Below are positions 1-11,734 of a stretch of DNA of 64,000 bases, in pieces. Origin of the DNA: Panicum virgatum. Taxonomy: Eukaryota; Streptophyta; Magnoliopsida; Poales; Poaceae. The stretch's first letter is position 1. The number at the start of each line of letters is the position of its first letter. A program made the translations under genes and the position numbers. The stretch covers positions 42,559,607-42,623,606 of the forward strand of contig NC_053150.1 of assembly GCF_016808335.1 (NCBI RefSeq). Reading direction: 5' to 3'. Below the pieces are notes generated by a model that ran no database searches, had not been told where the DNA came from, and was given only the letters and a program-made list of their open reading frames with translations.

Positions 1-1029
1 AGTCTAAGCTGTTGGGAGTTAAGTTTCGGTATAAGAGCTACTATAATCTTCTCCTGCGTGATGCTTGATATCCGAAGTAATTTTATTTTCAAAACTCAAA
101 TCATGAGGTTCCTCAAGTGATTTGCCAAATTCCTAGTAGAGTCATGTGTAGGATAACCTTCTACATATGCTACTTATTATCTCATTGAGTTTTGTCAAAT
201 TTTGTGACCCTTAGTGAGATACTTATTATGCTTCGATGATCAAGTACACGTACACATATCCACCATCCACTCTATGTATCCGAAAGTTACTCTCTCCAAA
301 ATCTCAAGAAATATGGGCTATACAAAAATAGATAGAATAAAAGATGTGCACCAAAAAGGTGTGCCATGAGAGAAAAGATCCATGATCCAAAGAAGGCATG
401 GAGAAAAGATGCATCGACCCAATGAAGGCATGCCACATGCACAAGCATGAATATAAAAAAGGAAAAGAATAAGTGTGAGGAAAAACATAGCCCATATCAA
501 AAGAGAAAGAAGAGGAGTTAGTCTAGGAGAAAAGAGTTCTCCCACACACATGCACTACTTGATCAAAAGAGTACAACTTGTGTTTATCTTTGGATCCAAT
601 CTTTGACTTAGCAATATATGAGGTATAAGTATGCCAATACACATACCCAAAACTCCATATATCAGCTTATTAGAGTTAGGCAAAAGTCTGTAGTGAGGAA
701 TTATACACATTTGAGTTATCCGAGAGATCATAAGAGGAACCTTGATTTTTCTTTAAAAACTTGCAAAACCCTCTGGATTGAGAGTGAATCAAAGGGAAGT
801 GAAAGTGCTTGAAAGCTGTTCTGACTCTCAACCGCGAGGACAAGGGAAGTTATAAGCCCCATAGAAAAAGGTAAAAGAGAATATCACTTCTGGCTTATGA
901 AGACAAAGGTATGAGTACTTTGTTGTCCGTAGAGTATAAGTTGGAAGTGCAGCATTATAGCAACTCCTGATCAACAACCCGAAAAGTTAACTTTGCTTCG
1001 GGATGAGCAAAGGATAGCTTGGGGGAGTT
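1..1029 (+). mobile_element. Family A copy 0: 3' untranslated internal region
   Basis: This stretch aligns by eye with the region just before the 3' LTR of the two other family-A copies (21043-22046 and about 50760-51836). The shared wording runs from the AGTCTAAGCTGTTGGGAGTT start to the GATGAGCAAAGGATAGCTT end. It holds no reading frame conserved between copies. The element begins upstream of the window. It is followed directly by a polypurine tract and an LTR, so it is the 3' end of an element on the plus strand. Confidence 0.88.
1016..1029 (+). other. Polypurine tract of family A copy 0
   Basis: AGCTTGGGGGAGTT lies immediately before the LTR start TGTTGAC. The same sequence precedes the 3' LTR at 22047 and a nearly identical one precedes that at 51837. 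It would prime plus-strand DNA synthesis. Confidence 0.85.
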
Positions 1030-2603
1030 TGTTGACTGTCCTTAAGTGCTAAATATTCTCATCAACATCTCAAGGAAAATACTAATTTACTATCATAATT
1101 TGTTTAGTATGACTTGGTTCCACTTATATTTCGTCTTTGTAAGATTTCAGGAGCTCAGAGTGATAATTGAGCAAAAGAGAAGGAAAAAGAATAAAGAATA
1201 TTCCATCCAGGGAATGCCCCAAAGTGTATGAAAGGCCCGCGAAACAAGAACAACAGAAGTGATCATAAATGTAGAAGTACATGGGCCTGCACCCAAGCCC
1301 ATCACGCAAAGGCAGTGGATGAGAGGTGGCGACCATGGGCCGACCGGGCCCACGGACCTACCAGCCCCCAGAAGCACCGTAGGCGCCAAGTTTTCTTGAG
1401 GTGGTTGTATGGCGGTTCCTTAGGTCGGTTAAGCTAGCTACCATATTTAGAACCCCCGAACCGACCTTGGAGGCCTACATAAGCGTGGGTACCCCCCCCC
1501 CCACCCCTATTCCAATAATTGATTCATTCCAGTTGAGACAGATACACCCAGAAAAACCTCTCTAGCTCTCATTGTACTTTAGCTCTAGAATTAGAGGAGC
1601 CATGTCTAGTTCATCAACTTGATCAAGTTGTTCTTCAAGATCATCATTGATCTTGAGTAATGGCTTTGTATCCTTTTTGTCAAATCTTTATCAATTCCTC
1701 AGAGACGTTATATGAAGTTTGTGCTATATTTATAGTATCTTTCTTCATATCTTATGTTTACATGAGTCCTATCTGCTCTATGCTTAGATTAGCCATCTAT
1801 GCTATTATAATGCTCTAGAGTGCTTTATGCTTGATTCTAGTCCTTTGATTGACCATCAGAAGGGTGGGAGTCACCGGTGGGATTAGAACAATTTTTCGGT
1901 ATGCAGGTGTGGTGCCTGGATACAAGAATTCCTTCAGATATATCCAATATCTACTAGATCTGTGAGGTAGACGACAAGTTGTGACAGACTTGTTCATTCG
2001 GCTTATTTATAAGTTTTGCGCAATCCTCCCTGCTAGACTTTGGAGTAGGACTTTTGATAATACTTGGGCCATGGAGTTGGATTGGGTATTCTCCCTTTAT
2101 AGTAGGCTTTAAACTCTAGTTTAACCATATGATTGATTTGACCTTTACTAAATTGATAAGTTCTAAAGACATTCTAGACTTGCTCCAGTGACAATCTTAG
2201 GCTTTAGTTTATTCTTTTATGAGGTGATAATTCGGATCTGTGTCTCGATTTATTGAATTAATTATCTTATATTTGTTAGCCATGACTATCTCGTGATAAC
2301 TTATTATTATTATTGCACAGAGAGCGTTGACTATGACCTATGAATTGGATAATTTGTTATGTAGATGAAAGTTTCATGTCTTTTACTTGTTCCCATGGTA
2401 TAAAATAAATAACGATAACCTGGTTTACTCCCGGTTGAAATGCTACAATTGTGTATCTGTGCGCTTGCGGATAAAATATTTTAGGCGTTGTTATATAATA
2501 ATATCTTAGCAAGTTATATCATACCATGATTGCTTCTTAGTATTGCTTTCTAAGTCTTGAGGGCCAGAAAATAACTTAGTAGTAATGTTAAGAAGTGTCA
2601 ACA
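1030..2603 (+). repeat. Family A LTR (copy 0), shared by two internal regions
   Basis: The LTR begins TGTTGACTGTCC and ends GTGTCAACA (1574 bp), matching the other A LTRs along its length. The TATA position is mutated (CTACATAAG near 1474 instead of TATATAAG), a poly-C run follows at about 1491, and the small LTR reading frame seen in other copies is broken here. To its left is a polypurine tract, as for a 3' LTR; to its right is a primer site and gag, as for a 5' LTR. No TSD can therefore be read. Confidence 0.9.
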
Positions 2604-2611
2604 AGCATTTC

Positions 2612-2629
2612 TGGCATTGTTGCCGAGGA
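2612..2629 (+). other. Primer binding site, tRNA-Asp type (degenerate)
   Basis: TGGCATTGTTGCCGAGGA sits 8 nt after the LTR end, at the same spacing as in the other A copies. It resembles the complement of the plant tRNA-Asp 3' end (TGGCGCCGTTGCCGGGG) with a few mismatches. Confidence 0.8.
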
Positions 2630-2758
2630 ACACGATTAAAGGGCTATGTCACTAGATGCATATACACAATTATCCAAGGAGTGAGTCAACTACTCTGTGC
2701 AATAGGCTAACGTCACTCGTGTTTTCTTTCCTATTATTGGTAAAGAAACAGATAGTGT

Positions 2759-3121
2759 ATGATTGGTTTCTCTCTGCCGGAAAAGTTCGACGAAGATCCT
2801 GAAAGGCTTTTAAGGAAAACTCGTGCTTTCAAAGCCGTACTTCCTTCAGCTCCCGTTCCATCAAAAGGGAAAGAAACAGTCTCCAAAGCACCCATTCAGA
2901 TGGCTGAGAAGTCTCTTCGTGAATACTCTGTTCCCACCAGACAATGTTATCCTTGGACCACAAGAAAATATTGGAAATGTGGGATTTGAGCTCAAGACCA
3001 GCCTCATCAACATGGTGCAAGCAAGTCCTTTCTGTGGACTTCTACACGAGCATGCTAATGCACATCTACAACACTTCCTAAACCTCTGTTCAACCATACT
3101 CATCAAGGACGTACCTCAAGA
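2759..3121 (+). pseudogene. gag N-terminal fragment, family A
   Basis: The ATG follows a CAG acceptor-like site, and the frame matches the start of family-A gag at 14164 and 25771 (same opening M-[TI]-G-F-[SPL]-L-P-E). The first frame drifts after about 60 codons near 2940 through an indel; the conserved part (motif F-E-L-K-T-S-L-I-N-M-V-Q-A-S-P-F-C-G-L) continues in another frame to 3121. It then stops abruptly where a SIRE-like LTR begins. The rest of gag and all later genes of this copy are missing. Confidence 0.82.
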
Positions 3122-4164
3122 CTAACGACTGTGGGTTGGCCATTTACAGAGAGGGCTCCAAAAACCAACCATTATATTCAAAACCCGTGCTCACAGCATT
3201 TTCGCGGATAGTCCGCCCTTATGGGGTCGGACAGTCAGCCATTCAAACCTAATGGCTATATATCACATCAATGCGTGTAAAAGATGACCATTTTCAAATT
3301 CGCCGACTGTCCGCCTCATAAAGGTTGGACTGTCCGCCGTTCAACTTCTAATTTACACAGAATGGTTGATCCCCTGTCCCGGTCAGAAAACTGACCGGCG
3401 AACCGTCCACCCCTAGGGGACTGATAGTCCGCCGTTCAGAACAATGGCGCACAAAGAGCTAGGACAGGCTCTGCTAAAAAATGAAGTCAGTGGCGGACAG
3501 TCCGCGACCAAGGGCCGGACTGTCCGTCGTTCATTTTCGCTCAACACAAAGAACTTTGTAAGTTCTGTCTAAAAAGTCAAAGATAGGGGTGGACAGTCTG
3601 CGCCCTTCGGCCTGACAGTTCGCCGTTCAGATTAGCGCAGCTAACAAAACTCCGCAAGTTCTGTCCAAAACAAATTAATTGTCCGCCACTCAGGGCCGGA
3701 CAGTCTGTGGTGCACTCGCAGTTAGCTCTTTCAAAACTCATTTTTAAGGCCATCTTTTCTACTTTTTCAAACACGATCATTCTATATGCATGCATAGCAA
3801 ATGTTTGAGCAAGGTGGTACTATAGACTCATTAAGCAAACAAAATTGACCCTCTTGATAGTACGGCTATCTAGCCTATTAATCCGTTCAATTATCATCTA
3901 CTAAGCTCCTTTTGACCGGCAAAAATAAAACCCTATCAAATACCTTTGCCTTGAGCTTTCCAACACACCTTGAATCAATATCTTCAAATCCTATCAATTT
4001 TTCTTTTGTTCCAAGCATTCCATCAAGTTCATCACCAAGGTTATCTCAACATTTAATCTCCAACTTCGGGATTAACCTATTCTTATATACTCCAATGAAA
4101 TTGTTAGTCCACAAAGCATTGTCATTAATTATCAAAACAACCACATGAGGCCTAGATGATTTCA
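3122..4164 (-). mobile_element. SIRE/Maximus-like copia LTR, truncated
   Basis: The right end matches the start of a SIRE-like LTR read on the minus strand: TGAAATCATCTAGGCC, then a TTTTGATAATTAATGACAA-type segment, homologous to the LTR ends at 50338 and 14573. The left part carries a run of paired inverted motifs around GGACTGTCCG (about 3195-3715), equivalent in position to the different motif arrays of the other SIRE-like LTRs. The part that should hold the downstream end of the LTR is missing, so the junction with gag at 3122 is not a normal insertion border. Confidence 0.7.
3195..3715. repeat. Array of paired GGACAGTCCG / GGACTGTCCG motifs
   Basis: About six pairs are visible, roughly 85-125 bp apart (for example at about 3205, 3304, 3405, 3486, 3592 and 3680). 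Each pair is a CGGACAGTCCGC-like element followed after about 15-20 bp by CCGGACTGTCCGCCGTTCA or a variant. The motif is itself nearly palindromic. The spacer sequences differ, so only the motif is conserved. Confidence 0.75.
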
Positions 4165-5400
4165 GCTATGCTCCATTTACCAGCTCGCAGGGAATCTCGT
4201 TCAAACCTAGGCGCACCGACGGCACGACGGTGGCAGCTTGCGGAGATGGTGACGTTGTGAGTGGTCGGGGAGAAGGCCGCCGAGGAGGCCACGGAGGGTG
4301 GCTGCGCTTGGGAAGGCGGTCGCGGGGTGGGGCGGTAGCAGCTCCGCTCGACGCTCGGCGGGTCGCTAGATCCGCTGCCCCTTCGTCCGGATCCGCAGCC
4401 GCAGTGGCGGGCCGGTGGGGAGCAACGTCGGCAGTTGTTGCGGCCTACGGGCGGTGTTGCGGCCGCTTCTTGGGCTCGCGCCTCATCGGTACCGTGGCCG
4501 CCACAAGCTGCACCGCCGCGAGGCCCTGGGCTTTGGGTGTCTGCCACTCCTCAAGGCGTCGTCGCCCCTACCCTCTGATGCACCCACTGGATCTGGCGCA
4601 CTACATCTCTGCGCTTGTACGGCGTCGGGTACCGCCGCCACCGGAGATGGTGACCGAAGTCGCTTCTGTCATAGATGGCCTGAGTGTCTATCATATTCAT
4701 CGTCGTCGGTGTCGCCGTGGTGAGGCAAGTGCCTTCCTTTTCTTCAGTGCCTGCTTTATCTGCTTCTTTGCTGTGGTATACCCGCCGTCATCTGGTGGTT
4801 GTGTTTCGGATCTGCACAAGGTAGATGCCTAGTAGCGTGAAGGATGGGGTGCAAGAGACAGCGGCGAAAGCTTTGTTTGGTGTCTCAATCAATGGTAGTG
4901 TCGACATCCGCAGATGCCGATTTCCTCCCTGGAGGCATTGTCAAAGTTGAATCATCTTGTGGATCTCCCATGGTGAAAGCCTAATCCAATAATCGGATGA
5001 GCAGATGCAACGACACATCATCCCTAGAAGCGCTGCACGGGAAGCCACTCCTTCAAGCTTAAGTTGCAGCGAGGTTGTTTGAGCTTGTTGGAGATTGACT
5101 CAGTGCAGTCTCAAAGCGACGGAGATCATCAGGAAATATAAGACCGTCAGGCAGGTTGACTCAACATCATGGTTTCTAAGAAGAAGACTATGGATATACG
5201 GTGTTGCTGCATAAGGATCAAAACAAGGTTGAAGCAGGAACTTTGACGAAGGCTGAAGCTTAGTCATTCTAGCTTTGTTTCTTAGCCTCTTTCTTTGTTG
5301 TTTTTTATGGTCTTTAGTTTGAGATTTAGAGTCTAAGAACTCTTGTATCTTGTGGCCGGATTTGTACAGTTGTGGTCGTAGACATTAACAAGTGAATGTT
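4165..5400. other. GC-rich unassigned sequence with open frames but no recognised gene
   Basis: The first 650 bp are GC-rich, and a 200-codon frame is open on the plus strand (4230-4832). Its composition is low-complexity Arg/Ala/Gly, with no domain I recognise. The rest becomes AT-richer, with a T-rich tail and a phrase like TCTTGTATCTTGTGGCCGG near 5342 that resembles the untranslated ends of some plant LINEs; this is only a resemblance. It could be a promoter-proximal CpG-rich segment of a lost gene or an untranslated part of a retroelement. I make no functional call. Confidence 0.3.
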
Positions 5401-7140
5401 CAAGACTGGATTTATTTCCTTAATCTAAAAAAATCTGCATTCCTGTGCAAGAATGTTGGGCACATCACCTGGAAAGAATGGAGACCCAAGAATCAATACA
5501 ATTATGGAGGCACTCATGTTATTGGTACAGATGATATGAAGTCCCCATCTGTTCTCTTCCGAAACCAGGAACATTTTTTTGTGCAAAACTGAATTTAATC
5601 ACTAACAATTTGTTTAATCTGCACTATCACCTTGTTATTTAACCTTAAGACAAATACCTAAAGAATAATAACCGTTCCATTGTTCCCAGTTAGATATTCT
5701 ATACGGCATCAAACTGATAATAGCGAAACACAGTGGCGATAGACAGCATACCTTTCCAGCTCCTGAACAAATCTGATGCCTTCCATCGGTTGACCACATA
5801 TTATTCCATGATAGTGAAAAAAAGTTTTTTTCCTCAATAACATCTCGCTAGTAGAACAGTGAACACATGGCAACTATCCTGCATTACATTTACTGGAGCA
5901 AGATCAAACATGTGAGTACAGAATTAGTGTTACTGCATTAGGTACACAGGAAAAATATCTTTTCAGATATATCCAAGTTTGCATTTAGGACGATAAATCA
6001 TGCATTAGGCATGGCTGAGTCCATTCTTGGGTCAGATAGGTCGAAATGAACTATGTGCATCTTTTATTCTCTTGTTGCCGGACGTTTCTCACATTAAAGC
6101 TGAGATAACACCAACCATGCCACCTGAAAAGGATACCACTATGGGGTCTACCTGACAAAACAGAAGCCAATAAAAATGTATCGAATCACTTTTCTAAACA
6201 GAGACACAGAATTCACTATCGAGATATATGTTCTTCAAAGCACCTCAATTGAAGAGGCAAGTGCAAAGGTCCATATACAATCTTCATAAGATGCACCACC
6301 AAGCTCTAATTTCAGTTCAAGCTGCACCCAAAGAAAGATTGATAACTTGCTATATCACTAAATAATATCCAAGCTCTAATTCTTTACAGTTCAAGCTGCA
6401 CCCAAAGAAAGATTGATAACTTGCTATATCACTAATAATCCAAGCTCTAATTCTTAGCGAAGACATTCTTGAAAAAAAAGGGCGGGGTACAAATATAAAG
6501 AATTGAGGTGCTTTAAAGAATTATGTCACTTACTATTGGGCCTTTTTTAGGTAACTACTGGGGCTACCAAGCCTCCAAAAATGATTATCCCAGATATGAC
6601 AGGGAATGATGTCATATAGAGTTGCTTCATTGTCTTTGGTGACTTTTAGCAAAAGAAAAAATAATAGAGCTTAGAACACCTTCAGATGCCAATATGATCA
6701 TTTTTCAGAAGTTTGTTTAGAGTTGCTAGTCACCACTCACCACATGAGGGCATGAGGCATAAAAGAATAGTTGATGGAATCTCAGGCATCCATTGTTTTC
6801 ACTACTTGCACCGGGATAGTTGGAAATGTTAAGGTCCATTTGTTATTTGCTGATGCTGGTAGTAGGTATTTATAACTTTTGTGAGAGTTTAAAAAGAAAA
6901 AAAATGAATGCCGTAAGATACTGATCGGATAAAATTTCTAATCATTTTGCATCCACATGAGGAAAGAGCCTTAGCAAAGGTATAAATAGCTTATAGATAG
7001 TATCCTGGCTGATTTAATGTAAATAGTGTGTTTTGATCTGTACATGGATCCAAATTTCTAAATATAAATGATCTTTATGTATTGCAACATTCACAGAAGC
7101 ATTTGCTAAGAGGCATTTCACTAAACATGGTACACTAACC
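5401..7140. other. Non-coding sequence, no gene seen
   Basis: The stretch is AT-rich and broken by stops in all frames. I see no LTR ends, terminal inverted repeats or exon-like stretch beyond a short tandem duplication listed separately. It lies downstream of the minus-strand gene remnant and looks like ordinary low-copy intergenic DNA. Confidence 0.5.
6300..6456. repeat. Tandem duplication, about 70 bp, two copies plus a partial third
   Basis: CAAGCTCTAATT followed by a TTCAAGCTGCACCCAAAG segment and ending TATATCACTAA is repeated at about 6300, 6370 and (start only) 6441. The copies differ by a few bases and small indels. Confidence 0.85.
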
Positions 7141-8156
7141 CTCCCACGGTTTGACTCTAAAATTTGGTGTGCCGGTGGTTAATATACCATGTTTTGTAAA
7201 GAAGGCCAATTTTGGTCAAACATGAAAAGGTAAGAAAGTTAGCAGCTGTGCACCTGGCCGGCTGGCCTTGGGCTCCATCCTCGCATCTGGCCCTCCGTCG
7301 CACCTCACTAGGCGGCCACTCTAGCATTACCGGCCCAATGTTAGACACATCACACACGCAGCGTTACCGGCCCACGCCCACCCCACACGCCTTCCTCTTT
7401 TCGAACTATCGCGTAACCTTACCCGCATCGGCTCATCCGATCCGGGTATCTGACCGACATCGACGGCGCATGACGAGGAGGGCTAAGGATCCCGCGGCGC
7501 ACCTGACCAGCGCAGTGGCAAAACGGGGCGGGAGCCGCACAACCAACGCAGGACTCCAAGCAAACAGGCCCGAATGCCCACCCCCTACGGGCCTGCTCTT
7601 CGCCTCTGCCCATGGCTCGCGCGATTCACACTGACCTGCAACTGTTGTGAGTATTCTCACCTACTGTTGCTGCGTATGCTGGTCGCGACTATCACAGGAG
7701 TACAATGCGTTTCACGAGACAAGTTCATACGCACCACCAAGCCGAAGTAGCCAGAGGCAGCTCTTCCGTTAGGGCAGCAGGAGCTGCAAATAAGCTCACC
7801 AACACGGCACATCAACAAGTACAAATGCACTCCTATCACCAGTGAACCAAACACGAAGCACCACATTTCTGAACAGCTTAGTCATCACCAACACAGCACA
7901 TTTCCCAGTAAATTGCATGCTACCATTACCAACGCATAATCAAACACATTACATTAACCATATGAAGCATTTACCGACAGCACCAAATGTGGTATGAACA
8001 AGGAACTGTATACCAACTCGTGTGGTGGTTACCAGCAGCAATGTCAAAAGAACTATTCATGCTATGAACTGAAATGTTGTCGTCACAGGATGTCCGGAGG
8101 ACCAAGAACTTACTCATGAACTGAACTTATATGGTCACTACAGGATGTCCAAATGA
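7141..8156. other. GC-rich block and 3' flank of the minus-strand gene remnant
   Basis: 7220-7640 is GC-rich and keeps overlapping open frames on both strands (140 codons on plus). Neither translation looks like a known protein and both have the Pro/Arg/Ser composition expected of random GC-rich DNA. From 7660 to 8156 the sequence is balanced in composition and lies directly downstream of the stop codon at 8157, so it may hold the 3' untranslated region of the remnant gene. I see no repeat boundary. Confidence 0.4.
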
Positions 8157-11100
8157 CTACAGCTGGTAGACATCTGGTATTGGGAACCGGTTAGGCAAAT
8201 CCAGTAGATACCATAACTCCTGATCATCAAACTCGACAACAGCAATGGATAGGTACTCAGAACACTTGTACTGGAATAGATCTACGACATCATTCACGCC
8301 GTATGGTTCCTCGGCCAGGCACTCTTGGTTGGCAGCAGGCAGATGCTTCACAAGATCTTTATTATTAGTCTGCACAGCATGAGCCATCCCATGCCTGTGT
8401 GTGTCAACAATAGCAGAAGCGTGTATTGCCTTTAACTTCATAGAGGTATTCTTTGGACCCTCCAGATCAATCTCCAAATCTTTGTGCATACCTTTGTCTT
8501 GGAGCAGCTGAAGAAGCCGAATCTGACAAACCCTCAACTGTTTAACATGTGACATCACACCTTTCTTCAATGAACGGATCTGTTCATATCCAGTAGCAGT
8601 GTGCGGAATTGCATTCACAGTGCCCAAGTAGTTGTCAGCTCCTCTGCCGGAACAATCTCCACCTTTCCTTTGGCAGTAATTCTTTTGCCCTCAACACTGA
8701 GGTCTTTGTTACCCATGAGGTTTCTAACTTTCAGTGGGAAATCCAGCGTCGCTTTGCCATCTCCTATGTTACCACTTACTTCAGGAGTCTGTGTCATATC
8801 TCCTCCATCTTTGCTGACAACAGTGCGCTGGTTTGACAGTCCAGCCTTTTCACCATGAGCACCAAAGTAGCTAATGAGGAGTTTATTCGTACTGCATGAA
8901 CGCATGAAGTTAAATATCTTTTCATTGATCTTCTGCATTATGCGGTTGGCTTGAACACCTTGATCACGTGCTAGACATTGCTCTCTCAAAAGCCGATGTA
9001 CTTCGCAGTACATTACAGAGATAAGAACTTTTGGGAAGAGTGCTGGATCATAAATGACAAAGGTAGTACTTAACCATTGGCAACTCCAGGTACTTCAATA
9101 GCAGATCAAGTCCTTTCGGCAAATGAAATATAGCATCTGATCTAGCATATTTGCCCCAAGGTTCTAAATAGCCAGCTATAGCCACTGCTATAGCCTGCTA
9201 TAGCCTTTGAGAGAGGAGAAAACTAGGATATCCATCTCTTAGCTCTAAATGGTTAAATCCGCTAATAGCCGGCTATAACCGCTAAATTATGAATTATTTA
9301 GCCAGCTAAATCATATAATTAGTTTTTATTTGTTATTAGTTTAGTAATGAACTTTATCATTTACAAAACTTAGTATTTTATCAACGATGTAACGAGGGAA
9401 ATGAAGCCCAAGACGTACATCAGTCAATGAATTTTTTTGATTTTATATTTATATGCAAAATTACTCATAGATTTATGCATGGTATTGAAATAGAAATGCA
9501 TAATTGTGAGAAGTTTCTAGAAGATTAGAGAGCATGCATGAATCATGATTACCATGTTTCATGGTGAAATATGGAATACTCTAGAAATTAGATATTTGTA
9601 TGACTAGATAAGCATGGAGAAAATTCTAAAGTTAGATATTTTGTAAAGCATTGTGTAGAAGATGGACACATGGCAAAACATATGAGCCATAGAATTCTAT
9701 AAATAGGGGTGCTCCCCTCCCCCTCTTGTCATACCATGGCATAACATGTCTCAAGAAGAAGATGGCAAGGTTGTCATATAGTGTAGTTGTGTCATGGTAG
9801 GGTAGCGATATAAATAGTGCAAGAGTATTGTGTTGTACTAAGTTATGGTGAATAAAGAGTTGATTTCCCGTATAGAGTTGGTCTCTCGTATTAGTGCCTG
9901 TGTGAAAGTGGTAGCGGTGCTGATTTCTCAACACATGATATTTACAGAACCGTTAAATGAGTTAGCTAGGCTATAGCCCGCTATAATCTTTCTTAGCATC
10001 TACAAACACCAACTGCAAAAAGTCTTAGCCCGCTATTTTAAACACTGATTTGCCCACAAGTGCCTTGAATAGGTTGACAAATGGCTTGTAGCAATTACCT
10101 ACTTCAGTTTCAGAGCAACTCATATTCAATGATCTGAATACCAGAAGATCTAAACCAGGCACCACCCCTAGGTTTTCTTCAGTAAAATCAGAGTCAGGAA
10201 TTGAGATGCCACACATCTTGCTGAAATATAGAGGAAGCAATGATGATCTCATTAACTTGCGAACCCGATCATGAGTCAGAAAAGGGAAGCTATCATCAAT
10301 ATCTTCAATAAGACAGTTCCTTGAGGCCTTGTCCAACAAAGACACCTCCTGAAAATACTCAGCAATAGTGATAACCCGCGCAGAGGATAGCTTCAAGGGT
10401 CCATGATTCCCATTGAAAGATTTAATAGAGTTATTAGTATTTAGTACAAATGAAATCATAGGGAAAAGCACAAAAAAGAAAGAAACATGAAAGTTACTCC
10501 ATTTAAAATTAAGCGAATTTTGTGTCATTTTGATAAGGTTTTGACCAACAATAACTCCATTAATACATCATTCTTCACAAACTGAATGTTACTATATTCA
10601 TATTACAAGAAACTTATAATTTTGTATCACAAAAGTAGCATATCTGCGTATAATTAAGTAATCCTTGGCTAAATCCTTGCTCTAACACAATGAATGACAC
10701 ATTGTAATTTCAAACAATGTACTACATCTGAAGGACCACAAGCTAAAACAAAATTATATATCAAACTGCACATAAAAATATATGTGTGCTGGTACTTGCA
10801 AGCCAGGCCTTCCCAAGAAATCAAGACCAAGTTAAATTTATCTAAGGTATACTACGAAGACAAATCACTAAGAGACAAGGCAAACTAACATGTTTCACTA
10901 AAAGACCAAAGCATGTGAACATTGTTTCACTAAAAGACCTAAGTATGTAAACATGTTTCCAGATACAGATTATTATAGGGACAATCTCATAAGCAGCGAT
11001 TCATTTAAACAGACCGAAGCATGTGAACAGATTATTTTAGGGACAATCTCATAAGCAGCTATGGAACATGAATACAGAAATGGATTGAAGTACACGTACA

Positions 11101-11370
11101 CGATATAGCAGCACTCCGGATCAGGTGGCAGAAGCAAATCGGCAACATCGGTGAGCTTGGAGAAGGTCCGGACATGGACCCCTGAACTAGATCGGCGAAG
11201 GGTGGAAGTAAGGAAACGGGAAAATCGACCTACAGCCGTCACCGCAGCCGAGAGAGCGCCGAGCAAGCGCCGCGACGGCGAGGACTGGCGCCGCTGCGCA
11301 GGCGGAGCAGAAATCGAAGCGACCAGTGCGGCAGCGCCTCACTGCTCGGAGCGACGGCGCTTGGAAGTTG
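8157..11370 (-). pseudogene. Multi-exon plant gene remnant of unknown function, interrupted by a transposon
   Basis: Protein-like frames line up on the minus strand: a first segment at about 11270-11100 (basic, Ser/Arg-rich, organelle-targeting-like, leading to D-V-A-D-L-L-L-P-P-D-P), a second ending at 10048 (hydrophilic, with D-D-S-F-P-F-L-T-H-D-R-V-R-K-L), and two more at 9148-8615 and 8627-8157 ending with TAG. Removing the element at 9157-10047 and one TSD copy lets the frame at 10056 run on to about 9090, so one exon was split by that insertion. A one-base frame break lies near 9085. A 71-nt GT-AG intron near 8720-8630 would join the last two frames. No ATG is present in frame at the first segment. 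I do not recognise the family. A live gene with poor exon prediction remains possible, but the exon insertion and frame break argue for a pseudogene. Confidence 0.55.
9157..10047. mobile_element. hAT-like non-autonomous DNA transposon, 891 bp
   Basis: It is bounded by an exact 8-bp duplication ATTTGCCC (9149-9156 and 10048-10055), the length typical of the hAT superfamily. The ends are imperfect inverted repeats: CAAGGTTCTAAATAGCC on the left, and CAGTGTTTAAAATAGCGG when the right end is read in reverse. Subterminal GCTATAGC-type motifs recur near both ends (about 9172-9205 and 9967-9985). The interior is AT-rich with no transposase. It lies inside an exon of the minus-strand gene remnant. 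Confidence 0.87.
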
Positions 11371-11386
11371 TTGGGATCTCTGGGGG

Positions 11387-11411
11387 TTAGGGTTTGGCCG
11401 ATTTATTTATA
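11387..11411 (-). promoter_or_regulatory. Likely core promoter of the minus-strand gene remnant
   Basis: On the minus strand a TATAAATAAAT box (11411-11401) is followed within a few bases by AAACCCTAA (11395-11387). The latter is the telo-box common in promoters and leaders of plant housekeeping genes. The first protein-like segment begins about 120 bp further on. The spacing fits transcription starting near 11370. Confidence 0.5.
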
Positions 11412-11725
11412 CATGGATGCAAAGGCTACTCAGTCATTTGGGCGGGCCAGATTGTGCGAGGCCCAACTGGGCCTAGGTTTGCTGATAGCCCATAATAAAA
11501 GAATGGGATAAATAAATCGGGAGGAATTCCCATTTCCAATATCCAAATAATCAATACTATTCCTTTATTAACAAAAATATTTTTAAAAAAACATCTACAA
11601 CAACATAGCATTTAGTCTCAAGCACGTTGAAGTAGGATAGAGATGAGAACCAAGAAACAAAGGTCAAGGTTCAGTCACGTTGATAACTAATCTCCAAGCG
11701 CTCTTATAAAAAAACTACTACTTCT
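11412..11725. other. Upstream flank of the gene remnant, nothing identified
   Basis: This short AT-rich stretch between the TATA box and the foldback element carries no open frame of note and no repeat end I can recognise. It may hold upstream promoter elements of the remnant. Confidence 0.35.
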
Positions 11726-11734
11726 TTGGAAATA

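Noticed and set aside
3195..3715. CRISPR-like array
   Set aside because: Motifs are short, palindromic and irregularly spaced, spacers are not unique protospacer-like units, and the sequence is a plant LTR.
4230..4832. 200-codon open frame on plus in GC-rich DNA
   Set aside because: Arg/Ala/Gly-rich low-complexity translation, with overlapping open frames on both strands and no recognisable domain; expected by chance at this GC content.
7212..7634. 140-codon open frame on plus and overlapping minus frames
   Set aside because: Composition is Pro/Arg/Ser/His as in random GC-rich DNA. No start context, no splice partners and no known similarity.
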